64,000 bases of DNA, from NCBI GenBank assembly GCA_017474455.1, contig JAFVHP010000048.1, positions 1 through 64,000 of the forward strand. Direction: 5' to 3'. The stretch's first letter is position 1. Every line of letters begins with the position of its first letter. The stretch is from Lachnospiraceae bacterium (GTDB lineage: Bacteria > Bacillota > Clostridia > Lachnospirales > Lachnospiraceae). Under the pieces are notes generated by a model. The model ran no database searches, was not told the DNA's origin, and saw only the letters and a list, made by a program, of their open reading frames with translations. The translations under genes and the position numbers were made by a program. Below, piece by piece: positions 1 to 8,613 of this stretch.

Positions 1-136
1 CCTCGTAGGGGTCGCCGTATATGATAAACACTTTATCGACATCATATCCTGTTTTGATATTGATTATCAGGTGGTCATTATCTAGACAATAGCAGTACTG
101 TTCTGACATTCTGTGATATATGGCACTTCTGTCCAT
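1..136 (-). CDS. Neopullulanase/cyclomaltodextrinase-type GH13 alpha-glycosidase, N-terminal fragment
   Basis: Only the first 45 codons lie in the window; the gene continues past the left edge. The start ATG is at 134-136, preceded by an AAAGGAG ribosome site at 144-150. The peptide begins MDRSAIYHRMSEQYCY and reaches IIYGDPYE. This is the usual opening of the Ig-like (CBM34-type) N domain of GH13 enzymes that cut maltodextrins, cyclodextrins or pullulan. A cytoplasmic role is likely, since no signal peptide is seen. A perfect LacI-type palindrome sits immediately upstream, so it probably belongs to the same regulon as the maltose-type transporter at 1.7-5.3 kb. The catalytic domain is not visible, so substrate preference cannot be judged. 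Confidence 0.8.
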   Translation of the reverse strand, partial: MDRSAIYHRMSEQYCYCLDNDHLIINIKTGYDVDKVFIIYGDPYE

Positions 137-151
137 TATAATTCTCCTTTA

Positions 152-165
152 GGAAAACGTTTTCC
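152..165. promoter_or_regulatory. LacI-family operator (GGAAAACGTTTTCC)
   Basis: A perfect 14-bp palindrome with the central CG typical of LacI/CcpA-family operators. It lies 16 bp upstream of the minus-strand GH13 start, where a bound repressor would block transcription. The LacI-family gene at 5366 is the natural candidate regulator. CcpA (catabolite repression) is an alternative. Confidence 0.65.
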
Positions 166-233
166 ACAACAAGCAAACTATAACCTAAACCTAAAACCAA
201 TTTTTGGTCAATACCCAGTTTTCTTTTCAGCGC

Positions 234-274
234 AAAAAGGGGCTTTCGCTTTAGATTAGTGCGACAGCCCCTTT
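234..274 (-). terminator. Intrinsic terminator of the minus-strand epimerase gene
   Basis: Inverted repeat AAAGGGGCT...AGCCCCTTT with a 21-nt loop. Read on the minus strand, the stem is followed by a T-run (the A-run at 234-238). It lies 36 bp beyond the stop of the epimerase gene. Confidence 0.75.
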
Positions 275-309
275 CCTGCGTTATTGAAACGGGCCATGAG
301 GCTCTGTTT

Positions 310-1311
310 TCAGACTTTTTCCCATTCGCTGATCAGCGTATCCATAAATGCGTTGTTCTCTTCCGAGACCTGCATCTCTTCCGGATGTGCTCTGTACCAG
401 TCGATGGACCGCTTTAATCCGTCGCGGAGCGGGATGCGTGTACGGAATCCGGGAACAAAACTTTTCAGTTTCGTCAGGTCGAAAACACCGTTCTCCGACA
501 TATCGCCATAGATTCCGTTGCCGATATCAGGGTACCGCTTCGCGATAAAATCGATCGGGATATGGACGATCTTCGGCTCGACACCCAGTACGAGGCCGTA
601 CGTCTTCATGATGGCGTCCCAGGTCATGGCCTCGTCATTGGTGATATGGAAGGCGTGGCCGATCGCTTTCTGGTTGCCCATCAGGTTGCAGAAAGCGTAG
701 GCAAAGTCATCGGAATGGGTAGCTGTCCAGAGGGACCTGCCGGTGCCGTGTACGACGATCGGTTCCCCCCTAAGGATCCTGTCGGCGAGCGTCCAGTGGG
801 GCACGCGCCAGCCCATGAGGGGGCCTACGACCAGCTTCTTTTCACCATAGGTATGGCTCGGGCGTACGATGGTCACGGGAAAATCATCTTCCCTGTACCG
901 CTCCAGGAAATAGAATTCGCCCTTCATCTTCATCTGCGCGTAGGCAGAGTAAGGATTTTTCAGGGGCGTATCCGGAGTGATCGGCGTCGTAAGGCAGGGC
1001 TTCTGGTAGACCGTACAGGAGCTGATGTAAAAGAACTGGCCGACACGGCCTTTTAAGGCTTCAAATGTAGAGATGCAGTCCTCAAAGCGGAAGAGGATAA
1101 AGTTGGCCGCTACATCGAAGCACTTGTCAGAAAGCTTTGCCTTCAGGTCTTCGGGATCGTTCGCGTCGCCGATGATATAATGCGCGCCGAGCGCTTCCAT
1201 GCTCCTGTCGTTTCCGCGGTTGAAGAGCCAGACTTCATCGCCGCGGGCAAGACAGTATTTCGTGACTGAAGAGGATATATTGCCGGTACCGCCTATAAGT
1301 AATACTCTCAT
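310..1311 (-). CDS. NAD-dependent epimerase/dehydratase (extended SDR)
   Basis: Extended short-chain dehydrogenase/reductase of 333 residues. The Rossmann nucleotide-binding loop is at the N terminus (MRVLLIGGTGNISSSV), and the catalytic YxxxK is present in SAYAQMKMKGE with an upstream ISSCTVYQ segment. Such proteins epimerise, dehydrate or reduce nucleotide sugars, or act on related small molecules, in the cytoplasm. The start at 1311 is chosen because GGAGG lies 9 nt upstream; the longer reading from 1326 begins with TTG inside that ribosome site. The gene is monocistronic, with its own terminator. It is divergent from the maltose-type ABC genes, and the 400-bp shared upstream region carries two LacI-type operators, so co-regulation is possible. 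Exact substrate unknown. Confidence 0.8.
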   Translation of the reverse strand: MRVLLIGGTGNISSSVTKYCLARGDEVWLFNRGNDRSMEALGAHYIIGDANDPEDLKAKLSDKCFDVAANFILFRFEDCISTFEALKGRVGQFFYISSCTVYQKPCLTTPITPDTPLKNPYSAYAQMKMKGEFYFLERYREDDFPVTIVRPSHTYGEKKLVVGPLMGWRVPHWTLADRILRGEPIVVHGTGRSLWTATHSDDFAYAFCNLMGNQKAIGHAFHITNDEAMTWDAIMKTYGLVLGVEPKIVHIPIDFIAKRYPDIGNGIYGDMSENGVFDLTKLKSFVPGFRTRIPLRDGLKRSIDWYRAHPEEMQVSEENNAFMDTLISEWEKV

Positions 1312-1415
1312 GATGCTTTCCTCCAATACTAAAAGTCTTCGCTATGCTTTTACTATACTACATCCGGGCAGACAAAAGGAAACAGGAGGTTTTCTTTTGC
1401 CTTTCTTTTCGCCTT

Positions 1416-1437
1416 GCTGCGCAATCGATTGCGCAGC
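1416..1437. promoter_or_regulatory. 22-bp perfect palindrome, LacI-family operator candidate
   Basis: A perfect 22-bp palindrome: arms GCTGCGCAATC and GATTGCGCAGC meet at a central CG. It contains GCAATCGATTGC, matching the GCAAnCGnTTGC form of LacI-family operators. It lies in the divergent region between the epimerase gene and the binding-protein gene, about 85 bp upstream of the -35 of the latter promoter. It could therefore pair with the operator at 1560 for looping, or control the epimerase gene. Confidence 0.7.
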
Positions 1438-1520
1438 ATCGTGCCTGCATTGTGAAAGACGGCCGGGCTATTGGAAATAGTGCACAATTAATTTTGTGAA
1501 ATGTTGTGCCGGATGTTCAA

Positions 1521-1549
1521 TTGACACATAAAAACAGCAGGAGTAGCAT
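1521..1549 (+). promoter_or_regulatory. Sigma-70-type promoter of the maltose-type ABC operon
   Basis: TTGACA at 1521-1526 and TAGCAT at 1544-1549, with a 17-bp spacer. An operator-like sequence follows about 10 bp downstream, so the layout is promoter then repressor roadblock. The remaining 1327-1712 leader holds no ORF with a ribosome site. It has a CACAA...TTGTG inverted repeat at 1483-1498 and GC-rich imperfect hairpins at 1595-1690. Confidence 0.65.
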
Positions 1550-1559
1550 TTGTAAATGA

Positions 1560-1571
1560 GCAAGCGGTTGC
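1560..1571. promoter_or_regulatory. LacI-family operator (GCAAGCGGTTGC)
   Basis: Matches GCAAnCGnTTGC with two mismatches to full symmetry. It is placed just downstream of the -10 box, at the expected transcription start, a classical repressor position. The probable binder is the LacI-type protein encoded at 5366-6361 in the same operon. Confidence 0.65.
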
Positions 1572-1712
1572 ACTTGCTTGGGATAATGTCAACAGCCCGG
1601 CTGCAGCCTGATGCGATGATCAGGCAGCAGACTGAAGAGGCCGGGCGCCGATGCAGTCGGATCTTCAGACTGCAGTGAAAGACTGCAACAACAGATTCAA
1701 AGGGAGGTTATT

Positions 1713-3005
1713 ATGAAGAAAGGTTTGATATCACTGGTAATGGCCGGTGTACTTACCGCCGGTCTTTTAGCCGGCTGTGCCGGCGGTGCCGCACCTGCCG
1801 CCGCGCCCGCTGACGCTGCTCCTGCAGCAGAAGCCGCCGCGCCTGCAGAAGGCGGTTCCGGTTCAGGCGAGATCAAGATCTGGGTCGCCGACAATGTAGT
1901 TGACTTTACGACAAAGCGCGCAGCGCAGTTCATGGAAGAATATCCTCAGTACGCCGGTTATAAGGTAACGGTCGAGCCCGTCGGCGAAGGCGACGCGGCC
2001 GGCAATATGATCACCGACGTTGAGGCCGGCGCAGATATCTATGCATTTGCGCAGGACCAGATCGCAAGGCTCGTTTCCGCAGGCGCTCTTGAAGAGATGA
2101 ACCCTGACCTTCTTGACGCTGTAACGACAGAGAACGATCCGGGCTCTGTAGCGGCAGCAACTGTAGGCGGAAAGGTATATGCATATCCGCTGACATCCGA
2201 TAACGGCTACTTCCTGTATTACGACAAGAGCGTTGTCACAGATCCTTCCGACCTGGACAAGATCCTTGCGGACTGCGAAGCGGCAGGCAAGAACTTCTAC
2301 ATGGAGATCAACTCCGGCTGGTATCAGACGGCGTTCTTCTTCGGCACAGGCTGCACACTGACCTATGATACCGATGACGCAGGCAACTTCACGGCATGCA
2401 ATGTTGACTATGCTTCCGACAAGGGCGTGATTGCCATGAAAGAAATGATCAAGGTCAAAGCTTCCCCTGCTTTCCAGAACGGTTCCGCAGCCGGTGAGGC
2501 GACCAATTTAGCAGCGATCGTAGACGGTACATGGGATGCCGGCACAGTTAAGGAACTCTTCGGCGACAATTATGCCTGCGCGAAGCTTCCTTCCTTCGTC
2601 GGTGATGACGGCAATACATACCAGCTCTCTGGTTTCGGCGGGTTCAAGCTCCTCGGCGTAAAACCGCAGACAGATGAGAATAAGCTTGAGGCATGCGACC
2701 ATCTTGCAGGCTACCTTGCAGGCGAAGCATCACAGCAGCTGCGTTATGAAGAAGTAGGCTGGGGTCCTTCCAACCTGAAAGCCCAGAAGTCCGACGCAGT
2801 CCAGGCAGACGAAGCGCTGTCAGCCCTTGCCGACCAGCTCCAGTATGATATCCCTCAGGGACAGTATCCCGGTGAGTACTGGTCACTGGCAACAGGCCTC
2901 GGCGATGACATCATCCAGGGCAACCTGAATCCGGACAGCAGCGATGACGATATCATGAAAGCGCTGCAGACCTTCCAGGATACCTGCATTTCCTATGCGA
3001 AATAA
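1713..3005 (+). CDS. Sugar ABC transporter substrate-binding lipoprotein (maltose/maltodextrin type)
   Basis: 430 residues. The signal peptide ends in a lipobox, LLAGC, with the lipidated Cys at residue 22, followed by an Ala/Pro-rich tether to about residue 48. The mature part (EIKIWVADNVVDFT...) resembles cluster-B/family-1 sugar-binding proteins such as MalE. It would be membrane-anchored outside the cell and deliver oligosaccharide to the permeases encoded next. The ribosome site is AGGGAGG, 7 nt before the ATG. The gene is first in an operon with two permeases, a LacI regulator and two glycoside hydrolases (GH35, GH13), which favours an alpha-glucan or galactoside oligomer as substrate. 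No ATPase gene is present, so it probably shares an MsmK/UgpC-like ATPase encoded elsewhere. Confidence 0.88.
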   Translation: MKKGLISLVMAGVLTAGLLAGCAGGAAPAAAPADAAPAAEAAAPAEGGSGSGEIKIWVADNVVDFTTKRAAQFMEEYPQYAGYKVTVEPVGEGDAAGNMITDVEAGADIYAFAQDQIARLVSAGALEEMNPDLLDAVTTENDPGSVAAATVGGKVYAYPLTSDNGYFLYYDKSVVTDPSDLDKILADCEAAGKNFYMEINSGWYQTAFFFGTGCTLTYDTDDAGNFTACNVDYASDKGVIAMKEMIKVKASPAFQNGSAAGEATNLAAIVDGTWDAGTVKELFGDNYACAKLPSFVGDDGNTYQLSGFGGFKLLGVKPQTDENKLEACDHLAGYLAGEASQQLRYEEVGWGPSNLKAQKSDAVQADEALSALADQLQYDIPQGQYPGEYWSLATGLGDDIIQGNLNPDSSDDDIMKALQTFQDTCISYAK

Positions 3006-3022
3006 ATAAGACTGGCAGTTTA

Positions 3023-3060
3023 TATGAGCCGGCGACGGGTGACCGGAGCCGGCTCATATT
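3023..3060 (+). other. Intercistronic hairpin after the binding-protein gene
   Basis: Perfect 12-bp stem ATATGAGCCGGC/GCCGGCTCATAT with a 14-nt loop and no T-run. The position between a binding-protein gene and its permeases suggests an mRNA-stabilising or processing element that raises binding-protein expression, not a full terminator. Confidence 0.6.
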
Positions 3061-3080
3061 GCCTATAGGGGGAGATAACC

Positions 3081-4469
3081 ATGGCGGAAAACAAGAAACC
3101 CAAAAAACGGGAGTACGCCGCGTTCAGCCTGAAGGATAACCTGAAAGAGATCGGCACGACCTTTGCTACAGGCGACTGGAAAACAAAGCTGTCGTTCCTG
3201 ATTATGGGCTTCGGGCCTCTGATGCGCGGCCAGATCGTAAAAGGCCTGCTGTTTCTGTTCTGTGAGATCGCGTTCATCGCGTATATGATCGGTTTCGGCG
3301 CAAAGTATATGGTCAAGCTGCCTACGCTGGGTACAGTGGAGACTCAGAAGATCGGCAGGAAGACCGTCTACGGCGACAACAGTTTCCTGATCCTGCTGTT
3401 CGGCATACTGACTGTTATCGTTGTAGCCGCCTTTATTCTCGTATGGCGGATGAATGTCAGGGAAAACCTGATCGAAGAAACAGCACTGAAAAAAGGCAAA
3501 GCACTGCCTTCCAACAAAAAGTTCCTGGCTTCGCTCCTGGACGAGAATTTTGACAAGACCCTGCTGGCACTTCCCTGCCTGGGCATCTTCGTCTTTACCG
3601 TCCTGCCGATCATCTTCATGATCTGCGTTGCCTTCACCAATTATGACAAGAACCACCAGTCGCCCACGAACCTGTTCACCTGGGTCGGCCTGCAGAACTT
3701 CCGAGAGCTGTTCAGCTTCGGCTCCTCAGGCTTTGGCGGGACGTTCGTTACCGTCCTGATCTGGACGCTGATCTGGGCGTTCCTGGCGACTTTCATCGAT
3801 TATTTCCTGGGCCTGGCAGTCGCCATGCTGATCAACAAAAAAGGGATCAAGCTGAAAAAACTCTGGAGAACGATCCTTGTCCTTACCATCGCCGTACCGC
3901 AGTTCGTATCGCTCCTGTACATCATGAAGATGTTCGGCAACGACGGTATCGTGAACGGTTACCTGATGAAATGGGGATGGATCTCCAGCCCGATCCCGTT
4001 CTGGACGAACCCTACCCTGGCGAAAGTCATGATCATCGTGATCAATATCTGGGTCGGTATCCCTTACATGATGCTGATCGCGACAGGCCTTCTGATGAAT
4101 ATACCCGAAGACCTGTACGAGAGCGCGAGGATCGACGGCGCGAATCCTTTCCAGATGTTCGTCAAGATCACACTGCCGTATATGCTGTTCGTCACGGGTC
4201 CGTTCCTGCTGACGCAGTTCACCGGCAACCTGAACAATTTCAACGTCATCTATCTGCTGACCCAGGGCCGTCCGCAGTCCATGAAACTGGTGGGCAACGC
4301 GGGGTATACGGACCTTCTGGTCACCTGGCTGTACAAAATGACAGTTACCGAGACCAACTACAGAATGGCCGCGGTCATAGGTATCATGGTATTCATCGTT
4401 ACAGCGGTCATATCGCTGATCGTGTACAACATGCTGCCTTCTGTCAGAGATGAGGAGGGCTTCCAGTGA
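3081..4469 (+). CDS. Sugar ABC transporter permease, MalF-like
   Basis: 462 residues. A cytoplasmic basic N terminus leads to about eight hydrophobic segments. The first (near residues 50-75) and second (about 95-120) form the extra N-terminal part seen in MalF-type permeases. The EAA loop ESARIDGANPFQMFVKITLP (about residues 345-368) contacts the ATPase. The ribosome site is GGGGGAG. It overlaps the next permease gene by 4 nt (ATGA), so the two are translationally coupled. It forms the inner-membrane channel of the maltose-type importer with the following gene. The match to MalF is at family level; the transported sugar is inferred from context. Confidence 0.88.
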   Translation: MAENKKPKKREYAAFSLKDNLKEIGTTFATGDWKTKLSFLIMGFGPLMRGQIVKGLLFLFCEIAFIAYMIGFGAKYMVKLPTLGTVETQKIGRKTVYGDNSFLILLFGILTVIVVAAFILVWRMNVRENLIEETALKKGKALPSNKKFLASLLDENFDKTLLALPCLGIFVFTVLPIIFMICVAFTNYDKNHQSPTNLFTWVGLQNFRELFSFGSSGFGGTFVTVLIWTLIWAFLATFIDYFLGLAVAMLINKKGIKLKKLWRTILVLTIAVPQFVSLLYIMKMFGNDGIVNGYLMKWGWISSPIPFWTNPTLAKVMIIVINIWVGIPYMMLIATGLLMNIPEDLYESARIDGANPFQMFVKITLPYMLFVTGPFLLTQFTGNLNNFNVIYLLTQGRPQSMKLVGNAGYTDLLVTWLYKMTVTETNYRMAAVIGIMVFIVTAVISLIVYNMLPSVRDEEGFQ

Positions 4470-5344
4470 TGAAAGAGAAAAAGACAGCTTCCATGTCGAG
4501 GAAAAGAGCCATAAGCAATTTCTTTGCTTATATACTCCTGGTGATCATCAGCATCATATGGCTGTTCCCGTTCTTCGGACTGATCATGCAGAGTTTCCGC
4601 TCCTACCTGTCGGAATACGGCGGCATGGTAAATTACATTATCCCCAAGAACTTCTCCCTGGATAATTACAGATTCCTGTTTTCGGGGGAGACCAACTTTG
4701 TCAGGTGGTATACCAATACAGTCGTGATCGCGCTGGCTGTAGCCGTACTGCAGACCCTCATCGTCCTCTGTGTCAGCTACGCCCTTTCCAGGATGCGGTT
4801 CAGGGGCAGGACTTTCCTGATGCGTTTCTGGCTGGTCCTGGGTATGTTCCCCGGATTCCTGACCATGATCTGCATGTACTTCCTGCTGAAACAGTTCGGC
4901 CTGACACAGGCGGGCGCGGTCCCCGGCCTGATCCTGGTCTACATCGCCAGCTGCGGCATGGGCTATTACGTCTGCAAAGGGTACTTCGACACCATTCCGA
5001 AGGCGCTGGATGAGGCGGCCAGGATCGACGGCGCGACCAGGGCACAGATCTTTGTGCAGATGATCATCCCGCTCTCGAAGCCGATCGTGATTTATACCGC
5101 GCTGGTGGCATTCCTTGCCCCCTGGTGCGATTACATCTTCGCTTCCTATGTAGCATTCGGCAACGACAAGAGCTACAACGTGGCCGTAGCCATGACCAGA
5201 TGGGTATGGACGAACGATTACCAGGGGTACTTCACCAGATTCTGCGCGGGCGGCATCATGGTCGCGGTCCCCGTGACCATCCTGTTCATGTGCCTGCAGA
5301 AGTATTATGTCGAAGGTGTTACCGGCGGCGCGGTAAAGGGGTAA
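4466..5344 (+). CDS. Sugar ABC transporter permease, MalG-like
   Basis: 292 residues with six predicted membrane segments. The EAA loop is DEAARIDGATRAQIFVQMIIP at about residues 180-200, and the C terminus (YYVEGVTGGAVKG) is typical of MalG-type permeases. The start overlaps the MalF-like stop, and a GAGGAGGG ribosome site lies inside the preceding gene. It is the second half of the membrane channel. The LacI regulator gene follows after 21 bp. Confidence 0.88.
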   Translation: MMKEKKTASMSRKRAISNFFAYILLVIISIIWLFPFFGLIMQSFRSYLSEYGGMVNYIIPKNFSLDNYRFLFSGETNFVRWYTNTVVIALAVAVLQTLIVLCVSYALSRMRFRGRTFLMRFWLVLGMFPGFLTMICMYFLLKQFGLTQAGAVPGLILVYIASCGMGYYVCKGYFDTIPKALDEAARIDGATRAQIFVQMIIPLSKPIVIYTALVAFLAPWCDYIFASYVAFGNDKSYNVAVAMTRWVWTNDYQGYFTRFCAGGIMVAVPVTILFMCLQKYYVEGVTGGAVKG

Positions 5345-5365
5345 AAGCCAGATTCGGCAGAAGCA

Positions 5366-6361
5366 ATGAAGAACAGGAAGACTATAGACGATATAGCGGC
5401 GGAGCTGGGCCTTTCAAAATCCACGGTCTCCCGCGCCATATCAGGAAAAGGCAGACTCTCCCTGTCTACCAGGGAGCGGGTGCTGTCCTATATAAACAAA
5501 CATAATTACAAACCAAGTGCCGTCGCGCAGGGTCTGGCGATGCAGAAGACATATAATATCGGCGTCGTCTGTCCTGTTGATTATGAGATCTTTGATCTGC
5601 AGTATTTTCACCGCTGCCTGCAGGGCATCAGTGAGCAGACGACAGATCTCGGCTATGATATCATCCTGTCGATGATCGGCAGGAATGATATCAGCGGCCT
5701 CGTACGGCTGATCGAGAACCATAAGGCGGACGGCGTCATCCTGACAAGGACACTGTTCGATGACGCCGCCGCCGATTATCTCAAAAAGAGCGGCAGGCCG
5801 TTCGTCGTCATAGGACCAAGTCCGGATCCGGACCTTATCCGGATAGACAACGACCATCTCAGCGCGTGCAGCGAACTGACCGGCATCCTGCTGGCCAAAG
5901 GTTACACCAGGATCGCCCTCATGGGCGGGGATGACACCCATATCATCACGGATACCAGGCGGAAAGGTTATGAACTGGCACTTCGTAAAGCGGGTATCGA
6001 ACCCGATCCTTCCCTGATCCGTATGGGGGTAGAAGAGACCGGACAGGCGGGTGCGGCGCTGGCGGAGATCCTTTCACAGGATCCGGACTGTCTGATCTGT
6101 ATGGATGAAAAGATCACCGGCATGGTCATGGGCGAGTGCAGGAACCGGCATATCCGGATCCCGCAGGACCTAAGGCTCGCTTCTTTCTATAACAGCGCTT
6201 TTCTGGCAAATTCCAGCCCGGCCATAACCGCGCTGGATATCGATGACCGGAAGCTCGGGGCCGCTGCGGCCGAAAAGCTCCTGGAAATGATAGAGGGAAA
6301 CAGGCCGGAGAGCGTCTTGCTCAAAAACTACCAGGTCATTTTAAGAGAAAGTACAATGTAA
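5366..6361 (+). CDS. LacI-family transcriptional regulator
   Basis: 331 residues. The N-terminal helix-turn-helix (TIDDIAAELGLSKSTVSRAI, about residues 5-25) is followed by the hinge helix region and a periplasmic-binding-protein-like sugar sensor (IGVVCPVDYEIF onward). This is the standard LacI/GalR layout and length. It lies inside the operon between transporter and hydrolases, as MalR-type regulators often do. It probably binds the CG-centred palindromes at 152-165, 1416-1437 and 1560-1571 and is released by an oligosaccharide. The ribosome site is weak (AGAAGCA), which suits a low-abundance repressor. The effector cannot be read from sequence. Confidence 0.88.
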   Translation: MKNRKTIDDIAAELGLSKSTVSRAISGKGRLSLSTRERVLSYINKHNYKPSAVAQGLAMQKTYNIGVVCPVDYEIFDLQYFHRCLQGISEQTTDLGYDIILSMIGRNDISGLVRLIENHKADGVILTRTLFDDAAADYLKKSGRPFVVIGPSPDPDLIRIDNDHLSACSELTGILLAKGYTRIALMGGDDTHIITDTRRKGYELALRKAGIEPDPSLIRMGVEETGQAGAALAEILSQDPDCLICMDEKITGMVMGECRNRHIRIPQDLRLASFYNSAFLANSSPAITALDIDDRKLGAAAAEKLLEMIEGNRPESVLLKNYQVILRESTM

Positions 6362-6366
6362 TCATT

Positions 6367-8607
6367 ATGCGGAAACTGAGATCTGACAGCATCCTTTCGT
6401 ATACGCCGCAGTATCTGACCGCGGACGGCCATCCGTGGTTCCCCGTCATGGGAGAGATCCACTACAGCCGTGTGCCGCGCGCGTCGTGGGAGAAGGAGCT
6501 GGATAAAATGAAGGCCGGCGGTGTGGACATCGTCTCGGTCTATACGATATGGATCCATCATGAGGAAGAAGAGGGCGTATTTGACTTCACCGGAGTCAGG
6601 GACGTCCGTTCTTTTCTGGAAAAGGCCCGAAAATGCGGCCTGTACTGTTTCCTGCGCATAGGCCCCTGGGTACACGGGGAAGTCAGGAACGGCGGTTTCC
6701 CGGACTGGCTTATGCTGAAGGAAAAGAAGAAGGAACTTCTGACCCGGTCGGACGATCCGATATACCTTCAGTATGTCCGGCGTTTTTACGGCCGGATCTT
6801 TGACGAAGTAAAAGGCCTCTTCCTGAAAGACGGGGGACCCGTCATCGGTATCCAGATCGAAAATGAATACGGCCACTGCGGGGGACTTGACGGTGAAGCC
6901 GGCGAACAGCATATGCGTACGCTGCAGGCCATGGCGAAAGAGATCGGTTTTGACGTGCCGTTCTGGACCGCGACCGGCTGGGGCGGTGCCGTAACGGGAG
7001 GTATGCTGCCCGTCATGGGCGGCTACTGCGAAGCGCCATGGGACCAGCGGACCTGCGAGATCGAACCCAGCGGCAATTATATCTTCACGGAAGAAAGAAA
7101 TGATCACGGCATCGGTTCCGATCACGGAATAGGGAGCGGGCTCACTTTCGACATGCGTAAATTCCCCTATCTTACGGCGGAACTGGGCGGCGGGCTCCAG
7201 GTGACCGCCCACAGGAGGCCGGTGGCGTACGCGGATGATATCGCGGCCATGAGCATGGTCAAACTGGGCAGCGGATGCAACCTGCTCGGTTACTATATGT
7301 ACCACGGAGGGACCAATCCCGAGGGAAAACTGAGCACCCTGCAGGAATCCAGAGAGACGGGATATCCGAATGACCTGCCTGTCCTGTCCTATGATTTCAA
7401 TGCCCCGGTAAGGGAATACGGACAGTTGACCGATACCTGGCGCAGGCTCCGGATGCTCTCCATGTTCGTGCATGATTATGAGGACATCCTGTGCGGGACG
7501 GAGTATGTTCCGCAGCCCGGAAATCCTTCAAAGCCGGAGGACTTTTCTTCCCTGCGCACAGCCCTCCGCTATGATCCCGCAAGCGGGTCCGGTTTCTTTT
7601 TCGTCAATAATTACCAGAGAAGGTACAGGATGGCGGAACACCCCTCTGCCGAATTGAAGGCATATATTCCCGGGACGGGCAAAGATGACGGCAGGGAGAC
7701 AGTATTCGGGACAGAGGATATCCGCGACAGGGATTATTTCTTCTGGCCTATTGGGATTAAATGCGGCGGGGGAGCTGTGCTGAAAACAGCCTGTGCCGTA
7801 CCGTTGGCCATTCTCCATACCGGAGGGCACGGCCCGGAGGATACGGATGTACCGGCGGACTCTGTCCGGATCTTCTATACCAAGGAAGGCAAAGATCCGC
7901 GTTATGTCATGGATAAAGGAACGTATACGGATCTGCGGACAGGCTCCCGCAAAGGTGTTCCGGACGCGGATACAGGATCCGGCAGGGCGTATTTTATCAC
8001 ACTGACGGAAAACGAAGCCCTCCATGCAGCGAAGCTTACGGCCGGGCAAAGAGAGCATCTTATCATCAGTGACGGCGACCTTATAGACACCGGGAACGGC
8101 GGTTATATTCTCAGGTATTCCGTCAGCAATGAGACAGTCCCGTCCTTTATGGTCTGGCCCGATCTTGAGAAAGCGCCGGAAGGATTTGTAAAGGCCGGCG
8201 TACAGAATGATCCGCTTTTTACGGAATATACCTATTGCGGCAGGCTCATCAATACGGCTGAGGCGTCCCTGGAAAAAGAAAACGGGGAGGATCGCTGGAG
8301 CATCAGCGGTACAAAGTGTGCGGCGGCACATAAGACCCTGCTGCTGATCAGTTATGAGGGAAACAAAGCCGCACTGTATCACGGCGGGAAAATGGCAGCC
8401 GATAATTTTTACACCGGACAGGAGTGGGAAGTGGATACAGAAGTCCTTATGTCCGGCGGGAATACGTTTTCTGCCGATGCCAGGATACAGCCGCTGTACG
8501 CTGAAGATAAGGTCTTCCTTGAGTGCGGACCCCGGTTTGAGGACGGGAAAGCCGCCAGGATGACCAAAGTGCGGACAACGGCAGTTTTCGAAGTGCCTCT
8601 GAGGTGA
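6367..8607 (+). CDS. Glycoside hydrolase family 35 beta-galactosidase
   Basis: 746 residues with no signal peptide, so cytoplasmic. The GH35 TIM barrel starts at once: GEIHYSRVPRASW, then IGPWVHGEVRNGGFPDWL. The acid/base motif is IQIENEYG (E167 predicted) and the nucleophile region is YLTAELGGG (E272 predicted). The C-terminal 350 residues are beta-rich, as in other GH35 enzymes. It would release terminal beta-linked galactose from imported oligosaccharides. It starts 5 nt after the LacI stop and lacks a clear ribosome site, so it is probably coupled to it. It has no secretion signal while the next enzyme is membrane-anchored, suggesting work on both sides of the membrane. Confidence 0.87.
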   Translation: MRKLRSDSILSYTPQYLTADGHPWFPVMGEIHYSRVPRASWEKELDKMKAGGVDIVSVYTIWIHHEEEEGVFDFTGVRDVRSFLEKARKCGLYCFLRIGPWVHGEVRNGGFPDWLMLKEKKKELLTRSDDPIYLQYVRRFYGRIFDEVKGLFLKDGGPVIGIQIENEYGHCGGLDGEAGEQHMRTLQAMAKEIGFDVPFWTATGWGGAVTGGMLPVMGGYCEAPWDQRTCEIEPSGNYIFTEERNDHGIGSDHGIGSGLTFDMRKFPYLTAELGGGLQVTAHRRPVAYADDIAAMSMVKLGSGCNLLGYYMYHGGTNPEGKLSTLQESRETGYPNDLPVLSYDFNAPVREYGQLTDTWRRLRMLSMFVHDYEDILCGTEYVPQPGNPSKPEDFSSLRTALRYDPASGSGFFFVNNYQRRYRMAEHPSAELKAYIPGTGKDDGRETVFGTEDIRDRDYFFWPIGIKCGGGAVLKTACAVPLAILHTGGHGPEDTDVPADSVRIFYTKEGKDPRYVMDKGTYTDLRTGSRKGVPDADTGSGRAYFITLTENEALHAAKLTAGQREHLIISDGDLIDTGNGGYILRYSVSNETVPSFMVWPDLEKAPEGFVKAGVQNDPLFTEYTYCGRLINTAEASLEKENGEDRWSISGTKCAAAHKTLLLISYEGNKAALYHGGKMAADNFYTGQEWEVDTEVLMSGGNTFSADARIQPLYAEDKVFLECGPRFEDGKAARMTKVRTTAVFEVPLR

Positions 8608-8613
8608 ATGCAT

